A stretch of DNA of 64,000 nt from Luidia sarsii. Its lineage: Eukaryota > Echinodermata > Asteroidea > Paxillosida > Luidiidae. Under the pieces are notes generated by a model, which was not told where the DNA came from, did not search any database, and worked only from the letters and a program-made list of their open reading frames with translations. Of this stretch, positions 24,290-39,200 are shown in pieces. The DNA is taken from NCBI GenBank assembly GCA_949987565.1, contig OX465102.1, positions 26,767,870 to 26,831,869 on the forward strand, given 5' to 3'. The number at the start of each line of letters is the position of its first letter. Position 1 is the first letter of the stretch. Position numbers and translations under genes: made by a program.

Positions 24290-27200
24290 CTGCAAATCAC
24301 AAGAGAGATGGCCAGGGGCATCCACATTCAATGGCTGCGGCTTAAGACTGCTCCTATGGGCAGCAGCCCATCAGGGCCCAATTTCATTCCTCCAATTAAG
24401 CAGGAAAATCTGCTATTAAGCAAATTAACTCTCCTTCGTGTACATGTATCTGTGTAGTCCTTGTCACTCTGCCTTTGAGAAAGGTCCTGCTAGGATCGAA
24501 ACGTCAGGCCCACTAAATTTTAAGATAAATTTTAACAGGATTGCAAACCACATTGCAAAGTGATGTCGGCTCTGATCTTTACCACTTTTCTTAGCTTTGC
24601 ATGAAACATAAGAGGAGTTTGGTTTGGCAAGGTTGAATCATGACTTTTCGAGCATAAGCAAAATGTTGGTGCTTAGCAGCAAACACAGAAATCAGGCCCA
24701 GGTGCTCATCACATAAAGCTGTCTTGTATGGCACCGGAAAATGTGCAAAATTCCCTACTGCCCTGCACAGCTCCGGTGCTGCCAACTGGCCAGTATAATG
24801 TGCATCTGGTTTTTTTTCGGAAGGCTGTTATAGTTGGGGTCCAATCCGATCTCGATCCAGCCCTTAACACCGGATTTCAAGAGGAGACCGATATCCAGCA
24901 TAGTGCATGCAAACATTGAGAGTCTCCATTGTCCAGTGTCACACTGGTTAACATAAAACTGCTCCTCTAAAGATTTCAAATACGCGCACAATACAAACTC
25001 CTATAGAGTATAGACCAGACCTCCCATCCACCCGCCAGAGAAATCCAATTGCAACAGATCAGCCCAGCACTATCTAATACTGAACAAGACTGACTTAGCC
25101 GACGCACTTAAAACATGACAGAGACTGTCCAGTAATGATGGCAGACGCTTGGGATAAACATAAGCATATCTGACTTGCTTAAATCAAGTGGCTGCATCTT
25201 CAAACAGTCCCTTATCTGTCTCCGATCTGAAGACAGAGCCAAGTGTTGGCCTGAATATCCTATTTGGGGCACAACTGCGCTCAGACAGAACTTGGATTGA
25301 CTGGCATTATGCAGTATGCACACAATGCTCTCGTCCGGTTGGAAGGATTGGAGCCTACTCAAAATGAATTCCACAATGAGTCATCAACAGCCCGTTAACT
25401 GTTGCACCACTCACGATGCGCAATCCCAAATGCTCTGTGCCAAGCCACTCTCAGCGGATAACGGTCTAAGATCTAACAAAAGCAAACGACACCACGTACA
25501 GCTGACTGTTTGAAGAAAGGAAATCTTCTCGTACAAAATCACCCCGCTATGATTTCAATGAGGGAGGCATTCCAAGCTCGGGCCTGTGTTGATGGTCTGC
25601 TGATTCTCCTATTAAAACAACATATGCCCACGCTGACGCTGCTGCTAACCTCTTTCTGTCGCTAAAACTAAATGTAAACAAGCTTCTGGAACTTACAAGG
25701 GTGGCGCCCCTACGAGTGACGGCCTCTCCTTTGAGAAGGATCCTTCCAGAGAGGGACTCCAGCAGGGCAGGCCAGATGTAATGGCTGACCAACGGGGCCG
25801 AGTACTCCGAGTCGTAGCTGCGACGGTACCTGAGCAAAGCAAGGTCAACGGACAATTTGCTAGCGGGCCGACTTAAGAATGTGGCCTCTAGATACAGTCT
25901 GAACATTGGCACAGTGGAATCACCCAGCAGAATCAGGGATTGAACTCCCAAGAAAAAGAAAACACTGCAGTTAATCGTTAAATGATTCTGACTGGCGTCC
26001 CCACTGCCCATCCAAGCAAAGACTAATTGACTATTTGGGAAGGCCGCTATCCCTTGGATAGAGCACCGATATGCAAAACAAGAGGTTTCCTGTTCAAGTC
26101 CCAGTCCAGTCAAAGTTTTCTTTGCCACTTTTCAATATTTCAAAACTTAAGGCGCCTGACGTTTTGATCCTTTTGAGACCTTTTGAGACCTTTTTATTGC
26201 AACTTTTTAGATTGGTGAATCGCAGGTCATTTTAGTCAGGGCACAGTTTGCAACACTTTTTTATTTACTTCATTTTTTCAATATTCATAAAAATTAGTGG
26301 ACCTGATGTTTCGATCCTAGCAGGACCTTTCTCAAAGGTTTCGATCCTAGCAGGACCTTTCTCACTCTGCCTTTGAGAAAGGTCCTGCTAGGATCGAAAC
26401 GTCAGGCCCACTAAATGTTATGATTTGCATTTTGGTAATTTTAGTCAGAAAGCAGTTTGCAACATTTTTGTATATCATTTTTCAATATTGTTTGAAACTT
26501 CCCAGTCAGCTTTTCAGGAAGCAAAAAGTTTTTTGTTTTTTTTCCTTCGGGTCACAAATCAAAGAAAGTGAGACTGGTACCAGAATATGTCAGACGGGTG
26601 TCATTTGCCCAGTCCTAACTCCTAGCCCTCTACTCACTTGAAATCGTCAAAGAGTTCACCCTTCCTGGCCGGGGCGATGTCCAGCGAGCTGGGCAGGGCA
26701 CTCATGTCCCACGCCACCTTGACCAGCTCCCGGATGAAGAGGGACAGAGACTTGAAGTCCACCTCCGGTGGGTAGGCCAGCACAGGGTGGGTGTTCATGG
26801 CCAACAGCACATCCTGGGAGATCAAGGAGAGAGAGAGAGAGAGAGAGAGCGAGACAGGGAGATCATTCAGTCATCAGTCTGCCTTCCAGGAACGTCCCTG
26901 ATAGGATTCCAGGAAGGTCCTGGTAGGATTCCAGGAAGGTCCTGCTAGGATTCCAGCAAGGTCCTGCTAGGATTCCAGGAAGGTCCTGCTAGGATTCTAG
27001 GAAGGTCCTGCTAGGATTCCAGCAAGGTCCTGGTAAGATTCTAGGAGGGTCCTGGTAGGATTCCAGCAAGGTCCTGCTAGGATTCCAGCAAGGTCCTGCT
27101 AGGATTCCAGCAAGGTCCTGCTAGGATTCCAGCAAGGTCCTGCTAGGATTCCAGCAAGGTCCTGCTAGGATTCCAGCAAGGTCCTGCTAGGATTCCAGCA

Positions 27201-30200
27201 AGGTCCTGCTAGGATTCCAGGAAGGTCCTACTAGGATTCCAGAAAGGTCCTGCTAGGATTCCAGGAAGGTCCTGGTAGGATTCCAGGAAGGTCCTGCTAG
27301 GATTCCAGGAAGGTCCTGCTAGGATTTCAGCAAGGTCCTGCTAGGATTTCAGCAAGGTCCTGCTAGGATTCCAGGAAGGTCCTGCTAGGATTCCAGGAAG
27401 GTCCTGCTAGGATTCCAGGAAGGTCCTGCTAGGATTCCAGGAAGGTCCTGCTAGGATTCCAGGAAGGTCCTGCTAGGATTCCAGGAAGGTCCTGCTAGGA
27501 TTCCAGCAAGGTCCTGCTAGGATTCCAGCAAGGTCCTGCTAGGATTCCAGGAAGGTCTGGCTAGTATTGTAATGTCAAAGACAGACAGAAACTGCAACTA
27601 GTGCATGATGTTCTTTCTGCGTACTATGCTGTTCTTTCTGCTCTACAAAATGAAATCACATCTTGAGAGATTAGAGAAACAGAGAGATCATTCAATCATC
27701 TTTAGTCGGTCTTTGAGGAGGGTCCTGCTAGACTCAAAATAATGGCCTCTTAAATTGTGCTAAAGACAGAGAGAGACCAGAACTACTGCATAGTGCTATT
27801 TCTGCATATTATGACGCTTTCCTTACTGTTCAATACAAACAAAATTGCATCTTGAGAGATTAGCGATACAGAGAGATCATCCAATCATCTTAAGTCTGTC
27901 CTTTGAGAAGGTCCTTCTAAGATGGATATGGCAGGCCCTCTTAAAGCACTGTGAAATCCCTCCCTTACTGACAACCTTAGACACTGCAGAAGAAAGCGAT
28001 TCTGCCTACATGTATGTGATAGGTTCTGCTAAGCTTGGCCCTCTACATTGTTGAGAAATTTCATTTTGGTCATTTCAGTCAGTATGCAATATTTTAGCAT
28101 GTCCACAGAATCATTGTAACTTGTAGTTGTCATGGTTCATGTAGCATTTCATCCTATTCAGGTGATGCTCAAAGATGTCCACTGTGTGATGTCCTTAATT
28201 ACCTGCACAATGCTGTGCACGTCCAGGAGCTGTCCATTCTTGTTGATGTAGTTCTGCACAGCCTCCTCGAGGGTCTCAGGTCCGGAGTGGGTGACCTGCA
28301 AGGTGGTGCGGACCTTGCTGCGGTACAGGCGATAGGCCTTCTTGGCGCAGTGGAAAGCCTCCTGTGACGAGCAAGTGTGCGGGGGGAGAAGGGGATGGTG
28401 GAGGGAAGAGGGGAGAAGCAGAGATTGAGCCAAGGGTCAGTGTACATCGGAAGAGTGATCGGGGTTAGGGCATGGTGCTAATGTTCGGTGGGAAGTGATG
28501 ATTATGACAGCTAATGCCGATGATACAGGTGATGACTGATGATGGTGATGAGGAGGACCTGCAAGATGAGCCGGGGACACACGGAAGAAGAGAAGGGAAG
28601 GAGGAGGGAAAGGAGGATAAACACGATAAGGGGGTGAGATGGATGAGGGTGTGGAGGAAAAGATGAGGTAGGTGAGATAGGACGAGGAGGATGAAAAGGA
28701 TGACGACGAGGAAGATGAGGATGCAGGCAATGATTGTCATGGTTGAAGGTGGTGATGGATATATTTATGCAATAAAGGCAGTGGTGAAGGGAGCAGTGAT
28801 GCAAAGTTAAGGAAGTGGTGGTGATGGGGATAATGGTTATTGTACATTAGTTCTGTCAGTGATGACAGTGGCTCTAGCAGTGGGAGTGAAGATAATGGAG
28901 CAGGTGGTGGAGGTGACGGTGCAGGTGACAACACTGATGACTGATGGTGGCGGAGATGATACCTTGGCAGTGGTGGTGGTGATGATGATAATGATGCTGA
29001 TGACTGATATGGTCAATGGTAGGGGTGATGATGATGGCGAAGGGAAATGGCTTAGATCAGCAGATCATCCCCCAAAAGAGTCAGGTCCTACCATCAGGGG
29101 CAGTCTACATGTACTTACATGTACAGTAAAAACAAGATCCCCAAATCTTTAGTTTAAAATCTGAATACCACTGCGTAGAGCCAATTTACAAAATGTGAGA
29201 TGTCAAGTTAAGAGATTTTCAAGAATGTGTGCACTAAGAATGTGTGCACTGAACACGATGACTGAATTGGCTGGTCTGTAATTAAAGCGTTTATATAAAG
29301 ACAAGGAAAACTGACTGGGAAATTGTCAAAATAGCACAGAAAATTTGAACGGACTGGGACTTAAACCCAAGACCACTGGCTCAATGTGCCCGCGCTCCTA
29401 CCACCTAACCTTTCCCTCCCAAATAGACAACTAGCCTACCTCTGCCGTATTGCGGTTTAGTCAGTCATTTGATCATTCACTGACGTAAATCTCCAGGGAT
29501 CAGGCCCCTGTTTCGATTCAGAAACAGCAATTTGTTGTAAACCTGCTACAGCAGTCCAGGGGATCTGTAGGGCTGTTTGCACTGTGCAAATAATCTTGAT
29601 TTACTAAAAAAAAAAACTTTTTCTCGCGTTTACAAACGCAAAAAAATCAAAATTTTTAACTTCCCCACCCTATTGTGGTCAAATGGCGCATGGTGCAATA
29701 AGAAACAAATATTATTTGGCAAACAAAATTCATGATTTTTTTTATAGAAAAGTTGCGTTAATACTCAAGTCTGAATGAATTATTGTGTTCACAAACACCA
29801 ATAAAGTGGAGCTTGAATCGCGACCCAAATAAAAACAATTTGATTTGGTACCAGTACGAATGGCTCTATTATTGCAATTATGAGATTTATGGTTGAACGA
29901 CACAAGCTAATGTGTATGTGGCCAAGCTCGGAGTGACAAAAACTTTATAACAAATAAGCAATACAAGTTGAATAGAAAAGAAGGGGTTGTTCATCGCGGT
30001 GGTGTAGATAAGTGGAAAGGGTGATCAAAGTCACGTGATGTGTCGTTGCTGGTGGCGACGTTTCGGATGCGCGCTGCGGCGGCTGTTTATGTCCGCTTCG
30101 CCGGTTCCTGTGTACCGGTTTTCAAACGTCGTAGTAGTAATCGTGTGGTTTGGCGCGCAATTCTGGCGTCCACTAGCGACCCCGTCCGTGGTGGGTCGGC

Positions 30201-33200
30201 GGTCGTGGCGTCTGATGGTGGGGAGCCAGAAACCGGGGATGTCAATGCCGCTGTCTCGGTTGATACAAGTTGTGTGGGGGACAAAGAAAAGGCGCGCAAC
30301 TTCCGCTCTCTAGTGCTGCACAGCAGACCATCAACTACAGACAACCACCATCTACTGACCTCGGCACAGGCAAAGACGATCTGCTGGTTGAGCTCGTGGT
30401 CGTCGGACAGCGTGCGCAGGATGTCCATGGCGTCCATGCGGTCGCGCGAGAACATGTCGCCAAAGCGGGTCACCAGGTGGGCCTGTCGCACCCGCTGCAC
30501 CACTTCGTTGCTGACGGAGACGGCCGGTGACCGCGGGCTGACTGGCAGCAGCGAGGAGGTGGTCAGGTAGTCCATCCTGAAAACAAAGCACAAAAGCGCG
30601 AGCAATGAAGAAGTGAAAAAACATAAAACAAAGATATACCAGTAAATGAAAATTCAAAACAGGCTCAGGAAAAACTGACTGGAAACCTTCAAACAATTTT
30701 AAAAAATAGCAAAGCGAAATTTGTCTAGACAGGGACTCGAGCTCAAAACCTCTAGCCCTTTTTTTTCTTCAAAAACGATAGCATCTGATGACTCTAGTTC
30801 TGGTATCAATGTACATGTAGCTAGAGTGACCGTAGCCCTTGTACTCTAACAAAATGGGCCAGGACTTGAACCCCAGACCACTGGTTTTGCGTACCAGGGC
30901 TTTTACCAACTGAGCTATCCAGGCCTTAGATGGTGGCCTTCCCAAATAATCAACTTTGCCGGCATTAAATGAAAACTAGTCTTCTACTAGTCTTCTACTA
31001 GCAAAACCTTCTCAAAGGCAAGTTGGCTTGTACAAACGCATTGATAGGAAGGCCAAGAGACAATAGGAAACAGATGACAGAAAAAAAGAGTGAGACTAAT
31101 GGAAAGGCAAGGAGTAGAAAGGGATTGATGAAGATCATTCAAAGGAAACGATCAGAAAACAACGAGGGATAGTGAACTCAAAAGAATGATTATCATTGGT
31201 AAAATTTAAAATACAAAAATATTGCAGAAAGACTTCAATTTGTAAAAAGTAAATCTCAAAAATGCAAAGGATCCTAGAGGGACCTTTTTCAAAGACAGGA
31301 TGCCTTGAGCACTGAGTCATGAGTCATCTTTAAAATTCATTACGTATTAAACACCACATTTCCCAATCTTTGACATTGAATCAGGAATCTCATTTGCCGG
31401 TACTTGTAATAGGCACCACACATGCAGTATATCAAATACAAAATAGTCAAGTAAATTCATAGTCATCAACCCCTGTATGCCAATACCCCCAATTGAGTCT
31501 GTAAATTGAGCTGGCAATTGTGGTCTTATATCATGCACTAAATGGCTCAAAAGGAAATTAATTGCCAGCATTTTATATCAAATTGTCGAGTCTGTAAAAG
31601 TCACTAGAGCTCTGCCAATTTTGGTCTTACATGTGTACATCATTCACAGGTGTCTGAATAGGAAATGAATTGCATGCATTTTATATCATATTTTTGAGTC
31701 CGTAAAATTCACCAGCTGCCAATTGTGGTCTCATATCAAGTGTCTCAAAAGGAAATTCAATTGCCACTTGCCAGCATTTCATATTAAATTTGTCATCAAA
31801 TTATTGATTTACAGTCAAGCAGTCGGAGACCAATGCAGTAGGTGTGAGTCCGAGTCATTTACTATCATGACTGAAGTCCGAGTCTGAGTCATGGAAAAGA
31901 AGACTAACCTATTTAGTCAAGAGTCTGCATCAAGACTCATTCATCTAAGATAACCTATTTAGTCCAGAGTCTGCACCAAGACTCATTTATCTAAGATAGC
32001 CTATTTAGTCCAGAGTCTGCACCAAGACTCAATTATCTAAGATAACCTATTTAGTCAAGAGTCTGCATCAAGACTCATTTATCTAAGATAACCTATTTAG
32101 TCAAGAGTCTGCATCAAGACTCATTTATCTAAGATAACCTATTTAGTCCAGAGTCTGCATCAAAACTCATTTATCTAAGATAACCTATTTAGTCCAGAGT
32201 CTGCATCAAGACTCATTTATCTAAGATAACCTATTTAGTCCAGAGTCTGCACCAAGACTCATTTATCTAAGATAACCTATTTAGTCCAGAGTCTGCACCA
32301 AGACTCATTTATCTAAGATAACCTATTTAGTCCAGAGTCTGCATCAAGACTCATTTATCTAAGATAACCTATTTAGTCCAGAGTCTGCATCAAGACTCAT
32401 TTATCTAAGATAACCTATTTAGTCCAGAGTCTGCATCAAGACTCATTTATCTAAGATAACCTATTTAGTCCAGAGTCTGCATCAAGACTCATTTATCTAA
32501 GATAACCTATTTAGTCCAGAGTCTGCACCAAGACTCATTTATCTAAGATAACCTATTTAGTCCAGAGTCTGCCCCAAGACTCATTTATCTAAGATAACCT
32601 ATTTAGTCCAGAGTCTGCACCAAGACTCAATTATCTAAGATAACCTATTTAGTCCAGAGTCTGCACCAAGACTCATTTATCTAAGATAACCTATTTAGTC
32701 CAGAGACTGCACCAAGACTCATTTATCTAAGATAACCTATTTAGTCCAGAGTCTGCATCAAGACTCATTTATCTAAGATAACCTATTTACTCCAGAGTCT
32801 GCACCAAGACTCAATTATCTAAGATAACCTATTTAGTCCAGAGTCTGCACCAAGACTCAATTATCTAAGATAACCTATTTAGTCCAGAGTCTGCATCAAG
32901 ACTCATTTATCTAAGATAACCTATTTAGTCCAGAGTCTGCACCAAGACTCATTTATCTAAGACAACCTATTTAGTCCAGAGTCTGCACCAAGACTCATTT
33001 ATCTAAGATAACCTATTTAGTCCAGAGTCTGAACCAAGACTCATTTATCTAAGATAACCTATTTAGTCCAGAGTCTGCCCCAAGACTCATTTATCTAAGA
33101 TAACCTATTTAGTCCAGAGTCTGCATCAAGACTTATTTATCTAAGATAACCTATTTAGTCCAGAGTCTGCATCAAGACTCAATTATCTAAGATAACCTAT

Positions 33201-36200
33201 TTAGTCCAGAGTCTGCCCCAAGACTCATTTATCTAAGATAACATATTTAGTCCAGAGTCTGCACCAAGACTCAATTATCTAAGATAACCTATTTAGTCCA
33301 GAGACTGCACCAAGACCCATTTATCTAAGATAACCTATTTAGTCCAGAGTCTGCACCAAGACTCATTTATCTAAGATAACCTATTTAGTCCAGAGTCTGC
33401 ACCAAGACTCATTTATCTAAGATAACCTATTTAGTCCAGAGACTGCACCAAGACTCATTTATCTAAGATAACCTATTTAGTCCAGAGTCTGCACCAAGAC
33501 TCATTTATCTAAGATAACCTATTTAGTCCAGAGTCTGCACCAAGACTCATTTATCTAAGATAACCTATTTAGTCCAGAGTCTGCACCAAGACCCATTTAT
33601 CTAAGATAACCTATTTAGTCCAGAGTCTGCCCCAAGACTCATTTATCTAAGATAACCTATTTAGTCCAGAGTCTGCACCAAGACTCATTTATCTAAGATA
33701 ACCTATTTAGTCCAGAGTCTGCACCAAGACTCATTTATCTAAGATAACCTATTTAGTCCAGAGTCTGCATCAAGACTCATTTATCTAAGATAACCTATTT
33801 AGTCCAGAGTCTGCATCAAGACTCAATTATCTAAGATAGCCTATTTAGTCCAGAGTCTGCATCAAGACTCATTTATCTAAGATAACCTATTTAGTCCAGA
33901 GTCTGCACCAAGACTCAATTATCTAAGATAACCTATTTAGTCCAGAGTCTGCATCAAGACTCATTTATCTAAGATAACCTATTTAGTCCAGAGTCTGCCC
34001 CAAGACTCATTTATCTAAGATAACCTATTTAGTCCAGAGACTGCACCAAGACTCATTTATCTAAGATAACCTATTTAGTCCAGAGTCTGCATCAAGACTC
34101 AATTATCTAAGATAGCCTATTTAGTCCAGAGTCTGCATCAAGACTCATTTATCTAAGATAACCTATTTAGTCCAGAGTCTGCATCAAGACTCAATTATCT
34201 AAGATAGCCTATTTAGTCCAGAGTCTGCATCAAGACTCATTTATCTAAGATAACCTATTTAGTCCAGAGTCTGCACCAAGACTCAATTATCTAAGATAAC
34301 CTATTAGGTCCAGAGTCTGCACCAAGACTCAATTATCTAAGATAACCGATTTAGTCCAGAGTCTGCATCAAGACTCATTTATCTAAGATAACCTATTTAG
34401 TCCAGAGTCTGCATCAAGACTCATTTATCTAAGATAACCTATTTAGTCCAGAGTCTGCATCAAGACTCATTTATCTAAGATAACCTATTTAGTCCAGAGT
34501 CTGCATCAAGACTCATTTATCTAAGATAACCTATTTAGTCCAGAGTCTGCATCAAGACTCATTTATCTAAGATAACCTATTTAGTCCAGAGACTGCACCA
34601 AGACTCATTTATCTAAGATAACCTATTTAGTCCAGAGTCTGCATCAAGACTCATTTATCTAAGATAACCTATTTAGTCCAGAGTCTGCACCAAGACTCAA
34701 ATATCTAAGATAACCTATTTAGTCCAGAGTCTGCATCAAGACTCATTTATCTAAGATAACCTATTTAGTCCAGAGTCTGCATCAAGACTCATTTATCTAA
34801 GATAACCTATTTAGTCCAGAGTCTGCATCAAGACTCATTTATCTAAGATAACCTATTTAGTCCAGAGTCTGCATCAAGACTCATTTATCTAAGATAACCT
34901 ATTTAGTCCAGAGTCTGCACCAAGACTCATTTATCTAAGATAACCTATTTAGTCCAGAGTCTGCACCAAGACTCATTTATCTAAGATAACCTATTTAGTC
35001 CAGAGACTGCACCAAGACTCATTTATCTAAGATAACCTATTTAGTCCAGAGTCTGCATCAAGACTCATTTATCTAAGATAACCTATTTAGTCCAGAGTCT
35101 GCATCAAGACTCATTTATCTAAGATAACCTATTCAGTCCAGAGTCTGCATCAGGACTCATTTATCTAAGATAACCTATTTAGTCCAGAGTCTGCACCAAG
35201 ACTCATTTATCTAAGATAACCTATTTAGTCCTATTTAGTCCTATAGATAACATATAGATAACCTATTTAGTCCAGAGTCTGCATCAAGACTCATTTATCT
35301 AAGATAACCTATTTAGTCCAGAGTCTGCACCAAGACCCATTTATCTAAGATAACCTATTTAGTCCAGAGTCTGCACCAAGACCCATTTATCTCAGATAAC
35401 CTATTTAGTCCAGAGTCTGCATCAAGACTCATTTATCTAATATAACCTATTTAGTCCAGAGTCTGCATCAAGACTCATTTATCTAAGATAACCTATTTAG
35501 TACAGATTCAGCATCAAGACTCATTTATCTGAGATAACCTATTTATACTCACTATTTTTTTCCTCTGAAGATCACTCGTCCTATTCTAATTAATCTTTTT
35601 TTCTCTCTCTTTATAGACTTCATTTACTGTGCTAAAGACCTTTTCCTCCACTGTTTGGTAATTTGATATCTTTTTATTGTATTTAATGATTCTTTTGTGT
35701 AAATGTACCGATGTTTTTAATTCGGCCTTTGACCGCGAAGACATTTTTAATTTCTATTAAACCATTTCAAATTCAAATTCAAATATACATTGTAAGGTGG
35801 ATGTTTTAGGTAGATCACTTCAGGAAAAAAGAAATAAAAGCTGCGTTTCCACTGGACTTATTTTGATCAAAGTAACCGAGCCGAATGGTTACTTTTACCG
35901 GCCAACCTCGGCCAAGTCATAGTGACCAGCTAAGTTTAACCGAGCCGATTAGTCCAGTGAAAACGCACCATCAGTAAAACGCAACTCGGCGTACCTTGCA
36001 CTGTGCACAGATAGTTTTTGCCAGCTTGGTTACTTTGACCATCGTCTCGGTTAAATTGACCGACTCAAAAGTCCAAGTGGGAACGACGGTCAAATTTGAC
36101 CATTGGAAATTTAACCAACGTCTCGGCCTGGCTAAAGTAGCAGTTGCTCAATTGTCGATGTAATGTAGTCAGTCAGTGACTGAATCCAACAAGGGGAAGA

Positions 36201-39200
36201 AGGCCCTTCGCCGCATGTATACCACCCACCTTCCAGTCAAAATGGCCTTCTCCTCGCGGAGCAAGTTCACGTCTTCTCTCAGACGGCGGGATTCACCCTC
36301 GTAGCTCTCCAGGACGCCCACACGCGACTTGTACACTGCCAGCTCGTCCTTCAGCCTCTTGATGCTGCACAATCAAGCAAATTGGGGAGGAAAAGGGAAC
36401 CTCAATTACACAGGGAACATCAAAACTGCAAACAATTGGATTGCTACATATTCCATTTTGCTATCTTAACGATTGCAGCAGAATATTGGGTTACAACTTA
36501 GGATTGGTGCCAACAGTGCTCGTAACGAAAATGCTTCGCCAAATTTGGAATATCAGATGTAAAGTGGTTTTTGATAATTATAAATGCACTCAAGGTGTTT
36601 TAATTGCTCAGTTTAAGCAACGCTTACGAACATTCTTATTGTCTGAAAAATCAAGACTGAGTGACGATAATTTTTAAAAATGGTATGCGAAGAATATTGT
36701 ACTTTGTTTTATTTCTTAAATTTCAGTAAATTGTTTTTGTTGATATACTTTTAAAACAATGGAATCTTTGTGAAGAGTGAGAAAATAATGAAATAAACGG
36801 AGTCTTGAACTCCACTGCGAAAAAAAAGAAGAAGAAATGTCATGAAGGCTTCACTGCTAGTCTCTTTTTTTTTCATGAAATAAATTCACAGAGAAACATT
36901 TGCCTCCTGTGACCTGCTGGGGTTGTTTTCACAATTAAGCATTTCAAGTCATGGTACATGTACATGTGCATGCATTCTAATTGCAATCCTGAAAAGGGTC
37001 AGAGTTTCTGTATATCATTTGTCATCTTACATGTCTTATGAAAAGTTGCAAGCTGCATGTAATGGTGAACATGATGAGGAAATACAGTGGGCCATTATGT
37101 TACCGTAATCACCAAAACTTGTGAAAAATGGCAAAGAAAAAAAAATCCCCATTTTTTTTAAAAGGTTCACAGTCAGTCTTTTCTTTTATTTGTTTGAAAA
37201 CTTGCTCATGCTGAAAAGCATCACCTTATTCTGCTAGGTTTGGGCGGAGCATCCGATTGTGTTTGATGCTTTTAATGATGTCTAAAGCAAGCAACATGAA
37301 GGTATATACGCTGGGCAGTCTTGTTTTCGCATGCTTAGCAAATTTATGCGCTGAAGCTTCCCTAATAGATTGGTTATTTATCATAACTACTTGACAGCCA
37401 TATGACACTATGAACATCTAAACCGTGAAAATGGGGTGAAAATGTCATTTAGCCGTGAAAAGACCGTTTTCACGGTCTTTTCATCACCAGTGGTCTCCAA
37501 GGTCACATTCATGGTGGCAAATGCCTAGAGGTAATTTAGAAGTATCTGGGAGTGACAGTTATAAGGACACCATACAGTACCTCTATGGGGGCTGGTGGTC
37601 CCTACCAGTACTGGTAATTGAATTAGCCATCCCTCAAGGCTGGAGCTTGCCACCCTATAGTATACGTATATTCATGGCAGTTGCGTGGTGTTTGGATTCA
37701 TTTTAAGTGTTTGTGTAAGTAAGGTTCGACATTCCACATTCATTTGTCAGGGTTTAGATGTGTATGTTCACGTACAGTGACACATACATGCTCCTGGATC
37801 CAATCAGAAAATCTTACTCTGCATTGAGTAGAATGCTGTCCTCTTCATTCATGATAGCTTCCCCAACAGAGACTGAGCGTTCCTCCTGCAGCTTAGACTT
37901 TGTGTCTAGCAGTCTGTGGGAAGAAGCAAACAGAAAGATCAGCCGTAGGCACAATAACAGTAGGGCCATTTCCACTACACCAAATAAACGCGATTATTTG
38001 GATCGCGATTCAAACTCCACTTTTTTTTGCGTGTATGGACTATAGACCCAATGAATGCGATTATTGGTGGGATTTGAATCACGATTCGGATTCCATTACG
38101 AGTGAGACTCTTTTCAAATAATTGTGTTTGTGATGCGGTGTGTGTGGGAACGCTCCACTGAATCGCACTGGTTTTTATAAGATTCTCAAAATACACCGCT
38201 CAAGCTCTGATTGACAGGAAGTGCTGCACTTGTTTATGTCTCCCTGCATGGGCCACACTCAAGGACACACCCACCACTTGACCACAACTGATAACCACAA
38301 GCGACTCGCGATTATTTGCGACCTGATTTGTTACCCTTTATACGTGTGCACACGACAAACCAACCCAAGTTTTTGAATCGGGATCAAAATCGCAGTTATT
38401 TTCATAGTGGGAATGACCCTAAAAAGACTTAATCAAGATGGCTTGAGGTGCAAACAATAGTCCAATATTGGGATACATACATGTATACATATACCGGTAG
38501 TCAAACACTTTGCACATCTGAAGCCCAAAGATCGGATTAATATATTAGGTTGCCATGAAAAGAAAATTCATTTCAATTTCACCATTTTTCCTGTCGAAAG
38601 GTTGGCCAGGTTTCTTTATGAGCCAAATCTGATGAGTCGGTCATCACCTTGGAAGATTTTCAGATTTTGGTTGAGTTCATATGGAATGAACCTGCAAAAC
38701 ACAGCACATTCACCCAATGTTCACAATCTAGGTACATGTACACCATTTCTGTACACATGTAGATGCTTACAGAGTTAGCAAGGTGATGTACACCTCTAAG
38801 TTTTATCTAAGAACAGCCCTGCCGCTTGAAAACAAACAAATACAGCTTAGGGTATGTTGGATGGAGTCTTTCAGCCTTGCATGATCTTAAAGTTTGCACA
38901 AGGTCCCTTGTGCAAACTTTGCATTTAGGGTTGGGTTGAGGTGGCAGTGTTGGGTAAACAGGTAAAGAGTTTAGAGCAGTGCAATTCTAAAGAACAAATC
39001 AGAATGCCCAACCTTCCGATCCTAGCAGGACCTTACTCAACCATAACAGTGAAAACAGAAGGTGAGCCCCTGGGCTCCACCCAGTTCTTTAGTCTGGATG
39101 GCGTCTGACCCTTTTCGGTCAGGAGGCCAGTTGGCATACACATCTAAAGTCCATTTACTCCAAGTTGAGCTTTAACTTAGCATGCTACGACACACTCCCT

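Noticed and set aside
28437..28934. Minus ORFs rich in Ser, His and Pro
   Set aside because: Composition effect of GATGGTG/GAGGA repeats in spata18 intron 6.
30857..30925. Functional tRNA-Cys gene
   Set aside because: Anticodon-like GCA is present, but position 33 is C, the T stem pairs poorly, the acceptor has a mismatch and a related degraded copy exists. SINE or pseudogene is more likely.
31906..35544. CRISPR-like direct repeats
   Set aside because: Units are contiguous and lack unique spacers, and the context is eukaryotic introns. It is a satellite.
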